Shown here one piece after another: positions 1 through 7,769 of a stretch of DNA of 64,000 nucleotides. The position numbers and the translations under genes are program-made. Positions within the stretch are counted from its first letter, which is position 1, and every line of letters starts with the position of its first letter. Source of the stretch: Krasilnikovia cinnamomea (GTDB lineage Bacteria; Actinomycetota; Actinomycetes; Mycobacteriales; Micromonosporaceae); the NCBI RefSeq assembly GCF_004217545.1, contig NZ_SHKY01000001.1:2480001-2544000 (forward strand), written 5' to 3'. The notes beneath the pieces were generated by a model, which saw only the letters and a list, made by a program, of their open reading frames with translations, searched no databases and was not told the origin of the DNA.

Positions 1-1320
1 CTCGCCGACGACGAGGCCGCCCCGGGGCCCGGCATGGCCGGCAGCGGCGCCGCTTTCGCGCAGCTGATGGCGGGCCTGGACAAGACCGAGGCCGTGCAGG
101 CGTCCGCCCGGCAGGCCCAGGAGCGGCCACAGGCCCAGACGGTACGGCCGTTCCGCCCGTCCGAGGCCAGCGGCTCGCCGGTCAACAACGGCGGCCTGCG
201 CGGTACGGCGACCGGCGCCGGGGCGCGCTCCGGCGGCCTGGGTTCGGCCGCGTCCGGCCTCGGTTCGGCCGCGTCCGGCATGGGCACGGCCGCCTCCGGC
301 ATGGGCACGGCCGCATCCGGCATGGGTAGGGCAGCGTCCGGCATGGGTACGGCGGCGCCCGGGATGGGTGGGCCCGCCCTCGGGATGGGCGTGCCGTCGG
401 CCGAGAACCCGGCCGCCGTGCGCCCGCTGCCGCCGGTGCCCAGCCTCGCCGAACTGATGGGCGGCCTCGGCATGACCGACGAGGAGAACGTCCGGTTCGA
501 ACGGCACACCCCCACCTCCAGCACCCTCGCCCCCACCCGCTCGGCCGCCGCCGCGTACGGCATGAACCAGACCTCCACGGAGATCGCCACGTTCTCCGCC
601 ACCTCGACCGAGCTGCGCCCGGCGCAGAGCGACCCCGTGGTGATGAACCTGCTCTCGGTCGGCATGCCCGAGCAGCTCGCCGCCCAGATCACCGGCGGCG
701 ACACGTATGCCGGAGTGCTTTCCGTGCTGGCCGCGCGCCCGTCCGCGCCCGGGATCCCCGAAGCCCCCGGGGACATCCTCGTGCTGGCCGGCGAGGTCGC
801 GCACGCGATCGGCATCGGCAAGCAGCTGCTGCGGGAGATCGACCTGGACGCCAACCACCTGCTGTACGCGGGCCCGTCGGCGGCCGGTACCGGCATGCAC
901 TCCTCCCGGGTCATGCACACCCCGGCGCAGGCCGCCGCCCGCGCCGAGAAGCTGCAGTCCGCCGACAACGCCTGGGTCGTGGTGCTGGACGCCCCGGTCG
1001 GCGACACCGACCCGATCTGGGTCAACGACATGTGTGACGCGCTCGGCGCGACCGCCGTGTGGGCGGTGGTCGACGCGACCCGCAAGACTCCCGACTCCGC
1101 GCGGCACCTGCGCACGCTCGGTGACGTCGAGGCGCTGGTGGTGCACAACGTGGAGATCACCACGGATCCGGCGACCGTGCTCGGCCTGGACGTGCCGATC
1201 TACTCGCTGGACGGCCGGCCGGCGACCCCGCACGCCTGGGCGGCGATGCTCTGCGCCCGGATCGCGTCCGACATCGTGCCGATGGCCGCGACGCCACGCC
1301 GGGCGGCCCGGGGAAGGTAG
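1..1320 (+). CDS. Repeat-containing hypothetical protein next to chemotaxis genes (5' end outside window)
   Basis: The frame is open from base 1 and the codons before the first ATG (base 34) look coding and lack a ribosome binding site, so the true start probably lies upstream. The N-terminal third is low complexity, with a seven-residue Gly-Met/Leu-Gly-Ser/Thr-Ala-Ala-Ser repeat. The C-terminal 200 residues look like a compact alpha/beta domain (segments DILVLAGE, AWVVVLDAP, TAVWAVVDATRK). Its layout (a helical segment reading LLSVGMPEQLAAQI before the strand DILVLAG) loosely recalls the SRP-GTPase domain of FlhF, but no intact P-loop is present. That relationship is a weak inference; otherwise the function is unknown. 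The next gene starts 3 bases after the stop. Confidence 0.7.
   Translation, partial: LADDEAAPGPGMAGSGAAFAQLMAGLDKTEAVQASARQAQERPQAQTVRPFRPSEASGSPVNNGGLRGTATGAGARSGGLGSAASGLGSAASGMGTAASGMGTAASGMGRAASGMGTAAPGMGGPALGMGVPSAENPAAVRPLPPVPSLAELMGGLGMTDEENVRFERHTPTSSTLAPTRSAAAAYGMNQTSTEIATFSATSTELRPAQSDPVVMNLLSVGMPEQLAAQITGGDTYAGVLSVLAARPSAPGIPEAPGDILVLAGEVAHAIGIGKQLLREIDLDANHLLYAGPSAAGTGMHSSRVMHTPAQAAARAEKLQSADNAWVVVLDAPVGDTDPIWVNDMCDALGATAVWAVVDATRKTPDSARHLRTLGDVEALVVHNVEITTDPATVLGLDVPIYSLDGRPATPHAWAAMLCARIASDIVPMAATPRRAARGR
235..390 (+). repeat. 21-base tandem repeat coding for G(M/L)G(S/T)AAS heptads
   Basis: About seven tandem copies of a 21-base unit lie inside the first gene and encode G-L/M-G-S/T-A-A-S heptads, with the last copies diverging to GMGTAAP and GMGGPAL. 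The unit is in frame, so copy-number change would lengthen or shorten the protein without a frameshift. Confidence 0.85.
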
Positions 1321-1323
1321 CGG

Positions 1324-1605
1324 ATGATCCGTCCGGCCGTCCTGCTGTTCGCGCTGCTGATGAGCGCGCCCGCGGTGTACCGGTACGTCACCGACGACAT
1401 CGACATCTCGCAGGTGCTGATCCGTTTCCTCATCGCCGTGCCGATCGCCGCGCTGCTGCTGGCCGGCCTGCGCTTCGTGACCGCCGGCTACGGCAAGACC
1501 GCCGAGGCGGAGGCGGAGCCCAGCAAGCCCGCCGTCACCCCCGAGGCGGCCAAGCCGGTACCGGACGGTTCGGCCGACCCCGAGTCGGCCGAGCACCCGT
1601 CCTGA
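1324..1605 (+). CDS. Small membrane protein, 93 aa
   Basis: Two hydrophobic segments can be seen, at about residues 4-20 (partly hydrophobic, possibly a signal anchor) and 31-52, followed by a charged Glu/Pro/Ala-rich tail of about 40 residues. The start ATG follows a GGAAGG ribosome binding site that overlaps the end of the upstream gene, so the two are probably co-transcribed and translationally coupled. No family is recognised. A role in the membrane linked to the upstream protein is only suggested by the coupling. Confidence 0.75.
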   Translation: MIRPAVLLFALLMSAPAVYRYVTDDIDISQVLIRFLIAVPIAALLLAGLRFVTAGYGKTAEAEAEPSKPAVTPEAAKPVPDGSADPESAEHPS

Positions 1606-1720
1606 CGCACCGAGCGGCCCGGCGGTGACGGCGACACGCTGATCGCCCGTTTACTCCTATTAAGCCCGCGATGTCTTACGTTACCCCCGGTGTACCCCTA
1701 CCACACCGGAGGTGAGCCGG

Positions 1721-2719
1721 GTGTCCGGTGACCGTCCGATCATCGTCGTGGGCTGCCCCCGGTCCGGCACGACGATGCTCCAGCTCATGCTGCATGCTCA
1801 TCCGCGCATCGCGATCCCGCCCGAGACCCGGTTCGTACTCGACGCGTACCAGGCCCGGCGGGCGTTCGGGGATCTGCGGAATCCGGCGAACCGGTGGACG
1901 CTCGCCCGGTGGATCGTCGACCGCCAGCAGACCCGCTTCGCCGATCTGGGCGTGGACCCGGAGCAGGCCGTCCGGGCCATCGTCGCCGGGGCGCCCACCC
2001 TCGGCTCCGCCCTGGCGGAGGTCTTCCGGCTGTACGCGGCCCGCTTCGGCCGCCCCCGATGGGGCGACAAGCGCCCCGCCTACCTGCAGAACCTCGACAT
2101 GATCCTGCGGCTGTTCCCGGACGCCCAGATCGTCAACATCGTCCGCGACGGCCGCGACTGCGTGGCGTCACTGAAGGAGATGTCCTGGCACCGCGACGAC
2201 CTGTACACCACGGTCGCCGCGTGGGCCCGGGCGGTCGACGACGCCCGCCGGGCGGCCCGGCGCCTCGGCCCGGGCCAGTGGTACCAGCTGCGCTACGAGG
2301 ACCTGGTGGCCGACCCGGCGACGGAACTGTCCCGGCTGTGCGACTTCCTCGGCGAGACCTACGATCCGGCGATGTCCGAGCCGGGCCGGGTCGCCCGGGT
2401 GGCGGTGCCGGCGCACAAGACGTGGCACGAGCGCACCCACGGCCCGGTGACCACGCAGCGGGTCCAAAGTTGGCAGCAACGGCTCAGCCCGGCCGAGGTG
2501 GCGCTCTGCGAGACCGCGCTCGGTGGGCGGCTGCGGGCGTGCGGATACGAGCTGTCCGGGGCGTCCCGGGTGGGCGGCGGCGAACTGCTGCGGTACGGCT
2601 GGTCGGCGGCGCCGCACCGGCTGGCCCCCGCGAAGCGGGGCCTGACCCGGGCGGCGGCCCGGCTGCGACCGGAGCCGTTGGCGCGCCGGGTGCCCCATGC
2701 GCGCTCACCCGAGGCGTGA
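1721..2719 (+). CDS. Sulfotransferase family protein
   Basis: The N-terminus carries the 5'-phosphosulfate-binding loop GCPRSGTTML directly after strand IIVV, the hallmark of PAPS-dependent sulfotransferases. A later segment NIVRDGRDCVASLKE matches the 3'-phosphate-binding region (RDGRDVxxS). About 332 residues is normal for the family. The acceptor is unknown; actinobacterial members sulfate glycolipids, peptides or other metabolites. I chose the GTG at 1721 because GGAGG at 1708-1712 is then 8 bases away; the upstream GTG at 1712 overlaps that site. It converges with the chemotaxis operon, with about 10 bases between the ends. Confidence 0.85.
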   Translation: MSGDRPIIVVGCPRSGTTMLQLMLHAHPRIAIPPETRFVLDAYQARRAFGDLRNPANRWTLARWIVDRQQTRFADLGVDPEQAVRAIVAGAPTLGSALAEVFRLYAARFGRPRWGDKRPAYLQNLDMILRLFPDAQIVNIVRDGRDCVASLKEMSWHRDDLYTTVAAWARAVDDARRAARRLGPGQWYQLRYEDLVADPATELSRLCDFLGETYDPAMSEPGRVARVAVPAHKTWHERTHGPVTTQRVQSWQQRLSPAEVALCETALGGRLRACGYELSGASRVGGGELLRYGWSAAPHRLAPAKRGLTRAAARLRPEPLARRVPHARSPEA

Positions 2720-2729
2720 CCGGCGCGGA

Positions 2730-3218
2730 TCAGGCGATCGACAGCGAGAGGGCACCCTTGCCGTAGCGGGCCACCTCGACGGTGAGGTCGAGGCGTTTGC
2801 CGAGGGCCAGCAGGTGCGCCCGGGCATCGTTGGGCAGATCCATGCCCGGGTAGATGACCTGGTAGAGCTTGACGCGCGGCGCGCCCTCGACGTTGCTGAA
2901 GACGCTGCTCAGCACATTGCAGAGTTCGAAGACGTTCTCTGCAAGGTTCGGGAAGAGCTTCTTCTCCTCGATGCTGTCCTCGGCCGCACCGGCCGGCAAC
3001 AGACCGAGGGCGGCGCCGGCGTTGGCGGCGAGGCTGAGCTCCATGCCGAGGACCGCGTACAACTGCTGGGAGGTGTCCGTGTAGATGGCGATGACCGCGG
3101 TGGGCAGGTCCGCGGCGCCGAGCGGGTTGCCTGGATTGACGCTGACCTCCCGGCCCAGGAGGTCCTCGAAGAGATTGCGGACGGCGAGTGAGCCAGGAAT
3201 AACCGAGGTATCGGACAT
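2730..3218 (-). CDS. CheX/CheC-like protein, last gene of the chemotaxis operon
   Basis: This 162-residue protein lies at the 3' end of the chemotaxis operon, right after a cheY. Its centre contains NLAENVFELCNVLSSVF, which resembles the ExxN active-site helix of the CheC/CheX/FliY CheY-P phosphatases. The rest is divergent and I cannot see a second ExxN helix. It may be a CheX paralogue, active on the neighbouring CheY, or a non-catalytic relative. The ATG at 3218 is preferred over the GTG at 3224 because it matches the start of the compact domain; neither has a strong ribosome binding site. Confidence 0.6.
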   Translation of the reverse strand: MSDTSVIPGSLAVRNLFEDLLGREVSVNPGNPLGAADLPTAVIAIYTDTSQQLYAVLGMELSLAANAGAALGLLPAGAAEDSIEEKKLFPNLAENVFELCNVLSSVFSNVEGAPRVKLYQVIYPGMDLPNDARAHLLALGKRLDLTVEVARYGKGALSLSIA

Positions 3219-3225
3219 GACCACA

Positions 3226-3588
3226 TCATCCCAGGATTGGAGAGAACACCTCGTCGAATTGCTCGGCTGTGAATGGCTTCACGATGAAAAACAGTGACCC
3301 CGCCGCCTGCGCCTCGTCCTGCATCTCCTGCGTGCACTCCGAAGTCACGAAGCCGAACTTCACGTTGTTGCCCGCGGCACGCAGCTTGCGCAGAACCTCC
3401 ACACCGGTCATCTCAGGCATGTTCCAGTCGGAGATGATGAGGTCCGGCTTCTCGTCCTGCGCCTTGTCCAACGTCTCCTTGCCGTCGGAGGCCTCGATGA
3501 GGTCGTGCCCGTCGAAGCCGGCCTGGCGCAGGGTGCGAGTGACGATCTGCCGCATGACGCGGCTGTCGTCCGCGATCAGAATCTTCAC
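3226..3588 (-). CDS. cheY: CheY-type response regulator
   Basis: This is a 120-residue single-domain receiver. The acidic pair is in IADDSR (residues 7-8), the phospho-acceptor Asp54 is in IISDWNMPEM, the switch Thr/Ser in FVTSE, and the conserved Lys in FIVKPF. There is no output domain, so it should carry the phosphoryl signal from CheA to the flagellar switch or to a phosphatase. The start is the GTG at 3588, with GGAGGAGGG upstream; it overlaps the stop of cheX as GTGA. A longer in-frame extension upstream lies inside cheX and is rejected. Confidence 0.92.
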   Translation of the reverse strand: MKILIADDSRVMRQIVTRTLRQAGFDGHDLIEASDGKETLDKAQDEKPDLIISDWNMPEMTGVEVLRKLRAAGNNVKFGFVTSECTQEMQDEAQAAGSLFFIVKPFTAEQFDEVFSPILG

Positions 3589-4073
3589 TCGCCCTCCTCC
3601 TTCTTGACGTCCGCGCGGCTCTGCCACATCGAAATGGACACCGGCTCGCCACTCCACAGGCCGTACAGGCCGGTGACCCGCTCGGCCGCGGGGTACTTCG
3701 TGGTCGACTCGGGCGCGAGCACGACCTGCGGCAGCGACAGCAGCGCACCGGGCGGCAGCATCGCCTTCACGTTGCCACCTACGATGTTCGCCAGCTCACC
3801 GAGCACGTCGGTGAGGTCCTCCTCGCTCACCTCGTCCGGCTCCATGGCCAGGAACGCGGCGGCGGAGCGGCGCGCGGCCGTCATCGAGGTGGCGTACACG
3901 ACGTGGCCGCTCCAGGATCCGGTGATTGACACCGACGAGTGCACCTCGCACACCTGGGTGGCGTCCCCGGTGGCGATCAGCGGGTCGACCCCCTCGGGGT
4001 CCAGATACGACATCCAGACCTGCTCGACCATTTCGGCGAGCTCGGCCTCACTCACCACGACATCGACGCTCAT
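3585..4073 (-). CDS. cheX: CheX, CheY-phosphate phosphatase
   Basis: The protein has 162 residues. It contains DVLGELANIVGGNVKAMLP, the classical CheX/CheC signature with the ExxN pair (ELAN) followed by GGN. CheX dephosphorylates CheY-P to end the chemotactic signal, acting in the cytoplasm as a dimer. Its start overlaps the upstream cheY stop (ATGA at 4070-4073) and its own stop overlaps the next cheY start (GTGA), so the three genes are translationally coupled. Being flanked by a cheY on both sides suggests that one or both are its substrates. Confidence 0.88.
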   Translation of the reverse strand: MSVDVVVSEAELAEMVEQVWMSYLDPEGVDPLIATGDATQVCEVHSSVSITGSWSGHVVYATSMTAARRSAAAFLAMEPDEVSEEDLTDVLGELANIVGGNVKAMLPPGALLSLPQVVLAPESTTKYPAAERVTGLYGLWSGEPVSISMWQSRADVKKEEGE

Positions 4074-4456
4074 GAGTTTGCTCCGGTGGGAACGAGGCCC
4101 AGCAGGGCCAGCTTCTCGATCATTGCGCCCTCCGTGAAGGGCTTGATGACATATTCGTGGGCACCCGCGGCCAGCGCGCGGACGATCTGGCTCTGTTCAC
4201 TCTCGGTCGTGACCATCACCAGGGTCATTTCGCGCAGTCGCGGATCCGAACGGACCTTCGTCACGAACTCGAGCCCGTTCATGTTCGGCATGTTCCAGTC
4301 GATGAGGGCCAGCTCCGGCACCTCGTCCATCCCGTTGAGCAGGTCGAGGGCCTCCTGGCCGTCACCCGCCTCCACCGCTTCGAAGTTCAGCTTCGCGACG
4401 ATGCGCTTCAGGATCATTCGCATCGCGCGAGAGTCGTCGATCACCATGGCGCGCAT
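4070..4456 (-). CDS. cheY: CheY-type response regulator
   Basis: This is a second single-domain receiver, 128 residues. The acidic pair is in VIDDSRAM (residues 7-8), the phospho-acceptor Asp53 in LIDWNMPNMNG, the switch Thr in MVTTESE and the conserved Lys in YVIKPFTEG. The ATG at 4456 is chosen because it begins the receiver fold; AGAGGGG lies about 12 bases upstream, overlapping the end of cheR. A second ATG at 4447 is possible. Two cheY genes in one operon imply either a division of labour (motor versus adaptation) or a phosphate sink. Confidence 0.92.
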   Translation of the reverse strand: MRAMVIDDSRAMRMILKRIVAKLNFEAVEAGDGQEALDLLNGMDEVPELALIDWNMPNMNGLEFVTKVRSDPRLREMTLVMVTTESEQSQIVRALAAGAHEYVIKPFTEGAMIEKLALLGLVPTGANS

Positions 4457-4463
4457 CGCGTGC

Positions 4464-5309
4464 TCATCCCCTCTTGGCGGTACCGGCTGGCACCGCGGCT
4501 CGGATCTTGTAGGCGGACGTCCGACCGGCCGCCACCCGTTCGTAGTTGTCATCGATGCCGATCGTCGTCTCCGCGGCGCCGAGGAACAGCCAGCCGTCCG
4601 GCCGGAGCAACTTGGCGACGTTGTGCAGCACCGACTTCTTCGTAGCCACGTCGAAATAGATGAGCACGTTCCGGAGAAAAATGACGTCAAACGGCGGCAT
4701 CGCCGGAATCGGCGCGGTCAGATTCATCAGCCGGAACGACACGTTGCGCCGCAATGTCGGCGCGACCCGCCAGTGCGTGCCTATCCGGTCAAAGTACTGC
4801 ACGAGGGTGGTCGCGGGCAGGCCGCGGTTCACCTCGACCTGGCTGTATTCGCCCTTTTCGGCGCGCCCGATCATCTCCGTGGAGATGTCGCTGCCCATGA
4901 TCTCGTAGCCCCACCCGCTCGGCAGGGCCTCCTGCATCGTGATCGCCAGGCTGTACGCCTCCTGCCCGCTGGAACTGGCGGCGGACCACACCCGCAGCTT
5001 GCGGGCGCTGGCCCGGGCCTGCACCAGCTCGGGCAGCACCACCTCGGTCAGGGCGGTGAACGGCTCGCGGTCGCGGAACCACGAGGTCTCGTTCGTGGTC
5101 AGCGCGTCGACGATGCGCTGCTGGTCGGCGACGTTCGGGCGGCGTTGCAGCCCGGCCAGGAACTCGCCGACGCTGCCCGCACCGAGCTGCCGGGCGACCG
5201 GAATCAGCCGCGCCTCGACCAGGTACTCCTTGCCGGGGGCCAGCACGATCGCCGCTTCCCGCTTGACCAGTTGGGACACGAAGGCGAAGTCCGATTGTGA
5301 CAACGTCAT
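4464..5309 (-). CDS. cheR: CheR, chemotaxis protein-glutamate methyltransferase
   Basis: The 281-residue protein has an N-terminal helical CheR domain (about residues 1-75, ending in TTNETSWFRD, the typical junction motif) and a C-terminal SAM-dependent methyltransferase domain with RVWSAASSSGQEAYSLAI, DVIFLRNVLIYF and GWLFLGAAET. CheR methylates receptor glutamates with S-adenosylmethionine and works against CheB in adaptation. The ATG at 5309 overlaps the cheB stop as ATGA. No C-terminal pentapeptide-binding extension is apparent. Confidence 0.95.
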   Translation of the reverse strand: MTLSQSDFAFVSQLVKREAAIVLAPGKEYLVEARLIPVARQLGAGSVGEFLAGLQRRPNVADQQRIVDALTTNETSWFRDREPFTALTEVVLPELVQARASARKLRVWSAASSSGQEAYSLAITMQEALPSGWGYEIMGSDISTEMIGRAEKGEYSQVEVNRGLPATTLVQYFDRIGTHWRVAPTLRRNVSFRLMNLTAPIPAMPPFDVIFLRNVLIYFDVATKKSVLHNVAKLLRPDGWLFLGAAETTIGIDDNYERVAAGRTSAYKIRAAVPAGTAKRG

Positions 5310-6442
5310 CGGGCCACCGCCGCGGAACGTCCGACCTTCAAGCGGCTGACCAGGGCGGCCGGAATCCGGTCCAGCGGCAGCACCTCGTCCGCCAGGCCGG
5401 CCGCTACCACCGCCCCGGGCATGCCCCACACCACCGACGTCGCCTCATCCTGCGCCAACACCTCGGCTCCCGCCTCCCGCAACACCTTCGCTCCGACACG
5501 TCCGTCGTGCCCCATTCCGGTCAGCACCGCCGCGTAGGCGTTCCCGCCGAAGATCTCGGCGACCGACCGGAACATCACGTCGACCGCCGGACGGCACGAG
5601 TTCTCCGGCGGTGCACTGCTGAGCTGGGTCACGATCGCGTTGCCGCGGCGCTGCAGCACCAGGTGCCGGTCGCCCTGCGCGATGTAGACCGTGCCCACAC
5701 TGAGCTCCATCCCGTCGGCGGCCTCGACGACGCGCAACGGGGTACTGCGGTCCAGCCGCTCGGCGAACATGCGGGTGAAGACCGGCGGCATGTGCTGGGT
5801 GACCACGACCGGCACCGGCAGGTCCCCGGGCAACGCCAGCAGCACCTTGGTCAGCGCGTCCGGTCCGCCGGTCGAGCAGCCGACCGCCAGCACGTCCACC
5901 CGGCCACCGGGCCGCTTGCGTACCGGCGCGGCCGGGCGGGCCAGCGGCGGCACCGCCAGGCGGTTCGGTGTGGCCGTGCCGCCACGCGGCGGTGCCGCGC
6001 CCGGACGGGCCGGGGGCGGCGCGGGCCGGGCCGGGCGCTGCCAGCCCGCCAGCGCCAGGATCTTCGGCACCAGCTGCTCGCGTACGGCCGCGATGGACTG
6101 CGCGATCGAGCCGACGTTCGACGGCTTGGTGACGTAGTCGGTGGCACCCGCGGACAGCGCCTCCAGCGTGGCGGTGGCGCCCGCGGCCGACAGCGTGCTG
6201 AACATGATGACCGGCAGCCTCGGATGCCGCTTACGCAGCTCCCGGACCGCTTCGATGCCGTTCATCTGCGGCATCTCGATGTCCATGGTCACGACGTCGG
6301 GCTTGAGCCGGTCGATCTTCGCCTGGGCCAGCAGGCCGTTCGCGGCCGTGCCGACGACCTCGATGTTCGGGGAATCGCCGAGGGCGTCCACGATGAGCCG
6401 CCGCACGACGACGGAGTCGTCGACGACGAGCACGGAAATCAT
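5306..6442 (-). CDS. cheB: CheB, chemotaxis response regulator protein-glutamate methylesterase
   Basis: This is a two-domain enzyme of 378 residues. The receiver (1-120) has phospho-acceptor Asp54 in VTMDIEMPQMNG. A Pro/Ala/Arg-rich linker (about 135-178) leads to the methylesterase domain with catalytic Ser190 (VGCSTGGPDAL), His217 (VTQHMPP) and Asp313 (TGMGHDG). It removes methyl groups from receptors once phosphorylated by CheA. The ATG at 6442 follows an AGGAGGG site 9 bases upstream; the much longer open frame upstream is antisense-type shadow inside the next gene. Confidence 0.95.
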   Translation of the reverse strand: MISVLVVDDSVVVRRLIVDALGDSPNIEVVGTAANGLLAQAKIDRLKPDVVTMDIEMPQMNGIEAVRELRKRHPRLPVIMFSTLSAAGATATLEALSAGATDYVTKPSNVGSIAQSIAAVREQLVPKILALAGWQRPARPAPPPARPGAAPPRGGTATPNRLAVPPLARPAAPVRKRPGGRVDVLAVGCSTGGPDALTKVLLALPGDLPVPVVVTQHMPPVFTRMFAERLDRSTPLRVVEAADGMELSVGTVYIAQGDRHLVLQRRGNAIVTQLSSAPPENSCRPAVDVMFRSVAEIFGGNAYAAVLTGMGHDGRVGAKVLREAGAEVLAQDEATSVVWGMPGAVVAAGLADEVLPLDRIPAALVSRLKVGRSAAVAR

Positions 6443-6458
6443 TCGGGCCACCCTCCTC

Positions 6459-7325
6459 TCACCCCAGCCAGGTCGGTCCCAGCGCCGCGATGACCGGCGC
6501 GAGCAGCCGGTGTGCCGTGGCGGTGTCCAGCAAGTCCTTGACCACCAGCGCCTGCACGGCGCCGCTGAGCATGTTCCAGATCCCGCCGGCCCGGTCGGCC
6601 AACGGGATCGCCGCGATGTCGATCGCCTGAACCAGCAGCATCTGCGCCGCCGCGGCCGTTCGGACGCGGTCGGACAGATACGCCGCCCAGGACGCCGAGT
6701 GCACCGCCGGCGACCAGCCACCCGCGTTGCGGCGGGCGTCCTCGGCGGACTGCACCAGCCGGTTCAGGTCGGCCGGCCGGATCGAGCGCAGCCGCTCCAG
6801 CAGCGCCGAGATCGCGTAGTGGTGCGGTCCCAGGTCGATCGGTGCGCCGGTGGGCAGTTTCTTCACCGCGGCGACCCAGCCCGCGCCGAGCATCCGGCGG
6901 GTCTGCTCGTCCAGCACCTCACGCAGGTAGCTGGCGACCGCCGCGTCGCACAGCAGCGCCGTGGCGGACGCCGCGGCCTCGCTCTGCGTCGCGTCCCGCC
7001 CGGTGCCCTGCCAGGTCCACGCCATCACGTCGTAGCGGATGCAGGTGAGCAGCGCGTCCACCGAACCGATCGGCGCCCGTTCGATCAACGCCAGCGAACT
7101 GGCGTCGTTGCCGACCCCCTTGAGGGTCGGCAACCGGCGCGACGCGCTCTCCACCTCGACCCACAACGGGCCGCGCACACCTTCGTCGGGCAGCCGCTCC
7201 GCAAGCACCGGCAGGTCCCCGAGCTGCAGCTTCAGGGCACGCAGGAGCACCTCGGCGGTGGCCGACCCGCCACCGAGGCGGGTCAGGTCGAAGCCGAGGA
7301 CAGGAGCGCTGACCAGGCTGTACAT
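6459..7325 (-). CDS. Uncharacterised chemotaxis-operon protein, 288 aa
   Basis: The gene sits between cheW and cheB; its ATG shares one base with the cheW stop (TGATG). The protein is largely helical and Ala/Leu-rich, with no signal peptide, no clear membrane span and no catalytic motif that I recognise. Recognisable stretches include GSVDALLTCIRYDVMAWTWQGTG and SAEDARRNAGGWSPAV. The position implies a cytoplasmic role in signalling or array assembly, for example an accessory or adaptor protein. I do not recognise the family. Confidence 0.8.
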   Translation of the reverse strand: MYSLVSAPVLGFDLTRLGGGSATAEVLLRALKLQLGDLPVLAERLPDEGVRGPLWVEVESASRRLPTLKGVGNDASSLALIERAPIGSVDALLTCIRYDVMAWTWQGTGRDATQSEAAASATALLCDAAVASYLREVLDEQTRRMLGAGWVAAVKKLPTGAPIDLGPHHYAISALLERLRSIRPADLNRLVQSAEDARRNAGGWSPAVHSASWAAYLSDRVRTAAAAQMLLVQAIDIAAIPLADRAGGIWNMLSGAVQALVVKDLLDTATAHRLLAPVIAALGPTWLG

Positions 7326-7768
7326 CAGGTCGTAGCGCGGTACGTGTCGACGGCCTGGTTGACATCCAGGGCCAACATGAGCCGCCCGTCCAGCTTGAAC
7401 GTACCCACCACCAGCTCGCGGGTCGGCCCGCTGAGCGTGTCCGGCGGCGGCTCGAACGCCTCGTCCTCGAGGTCCACGACCTCGCCGATGCGGTCGACGA
7501 GCAGGCTGACCGGCTCGCGCTCCCCGCTACCGCGGATGATGACGTTCATGACCGGGCCCTCGAGCGCCTGCCGGTTGAGGCCGAGCTGCACCCGCAGGTC
7601 GACCGCGGCGATCACCTGGCCACGCAGGTTGAACAGCCCGCCGACGGCCGGCGGGGCCAACGGCACGGGGGTGTACTCGTTGTACGAGAGCACCTCCTGG
7701 ACGGTGTCCACCTCGACACCGAACAACTGGTCTGCCACTTCGAAAGTGGCGAACTGACGACTCGCCAT
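7325..7768 (-). CDS. cheW: CheW, chemotaxis coupling protein
   Basis: This is a single CheW domain of 147 residues. Typical features are FATFEVADQLFGVEVDTVQEV at the start, the NLRGQVIAAVDLR motif in the middle and LLVDRIGEVVDL later. CheW bridges receptors to CheA in the cytoplasmic signalling array. The ATG at 7768 is 4 bases downstream of the cheA stop. No extra domain is attached. Confidence 0.95.
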   Translation of the reverse strand: MASRQFATFEVADQLFGVEVDTVQEVLSYNEYTPVPLAPPAVGGLFNLRGQVIAAVDLRVQLGLNRQALEGPVMNVIIRGSGEREPVSLLVDRIGEVVDLEDEAFEPPPDTLSGPTRELVVGTFKLDGRLMLALDVNQAVDTYRATT

Positions 7769-7769
7769 G

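Noticed and set aside
1620..1700. AT-rich segment upstream of the sulfotransferase that might be a FliA (sigma-28) promoter
   Set aside because: I could not match both boxes at the right spacing, and the sulfotransferase is not an obvious flagellar gene.
4070..4690. Long N-terminal extension of the second cheY
   Set aside because: It reads through cheR in another frame; the receiver fold starts at 4456.
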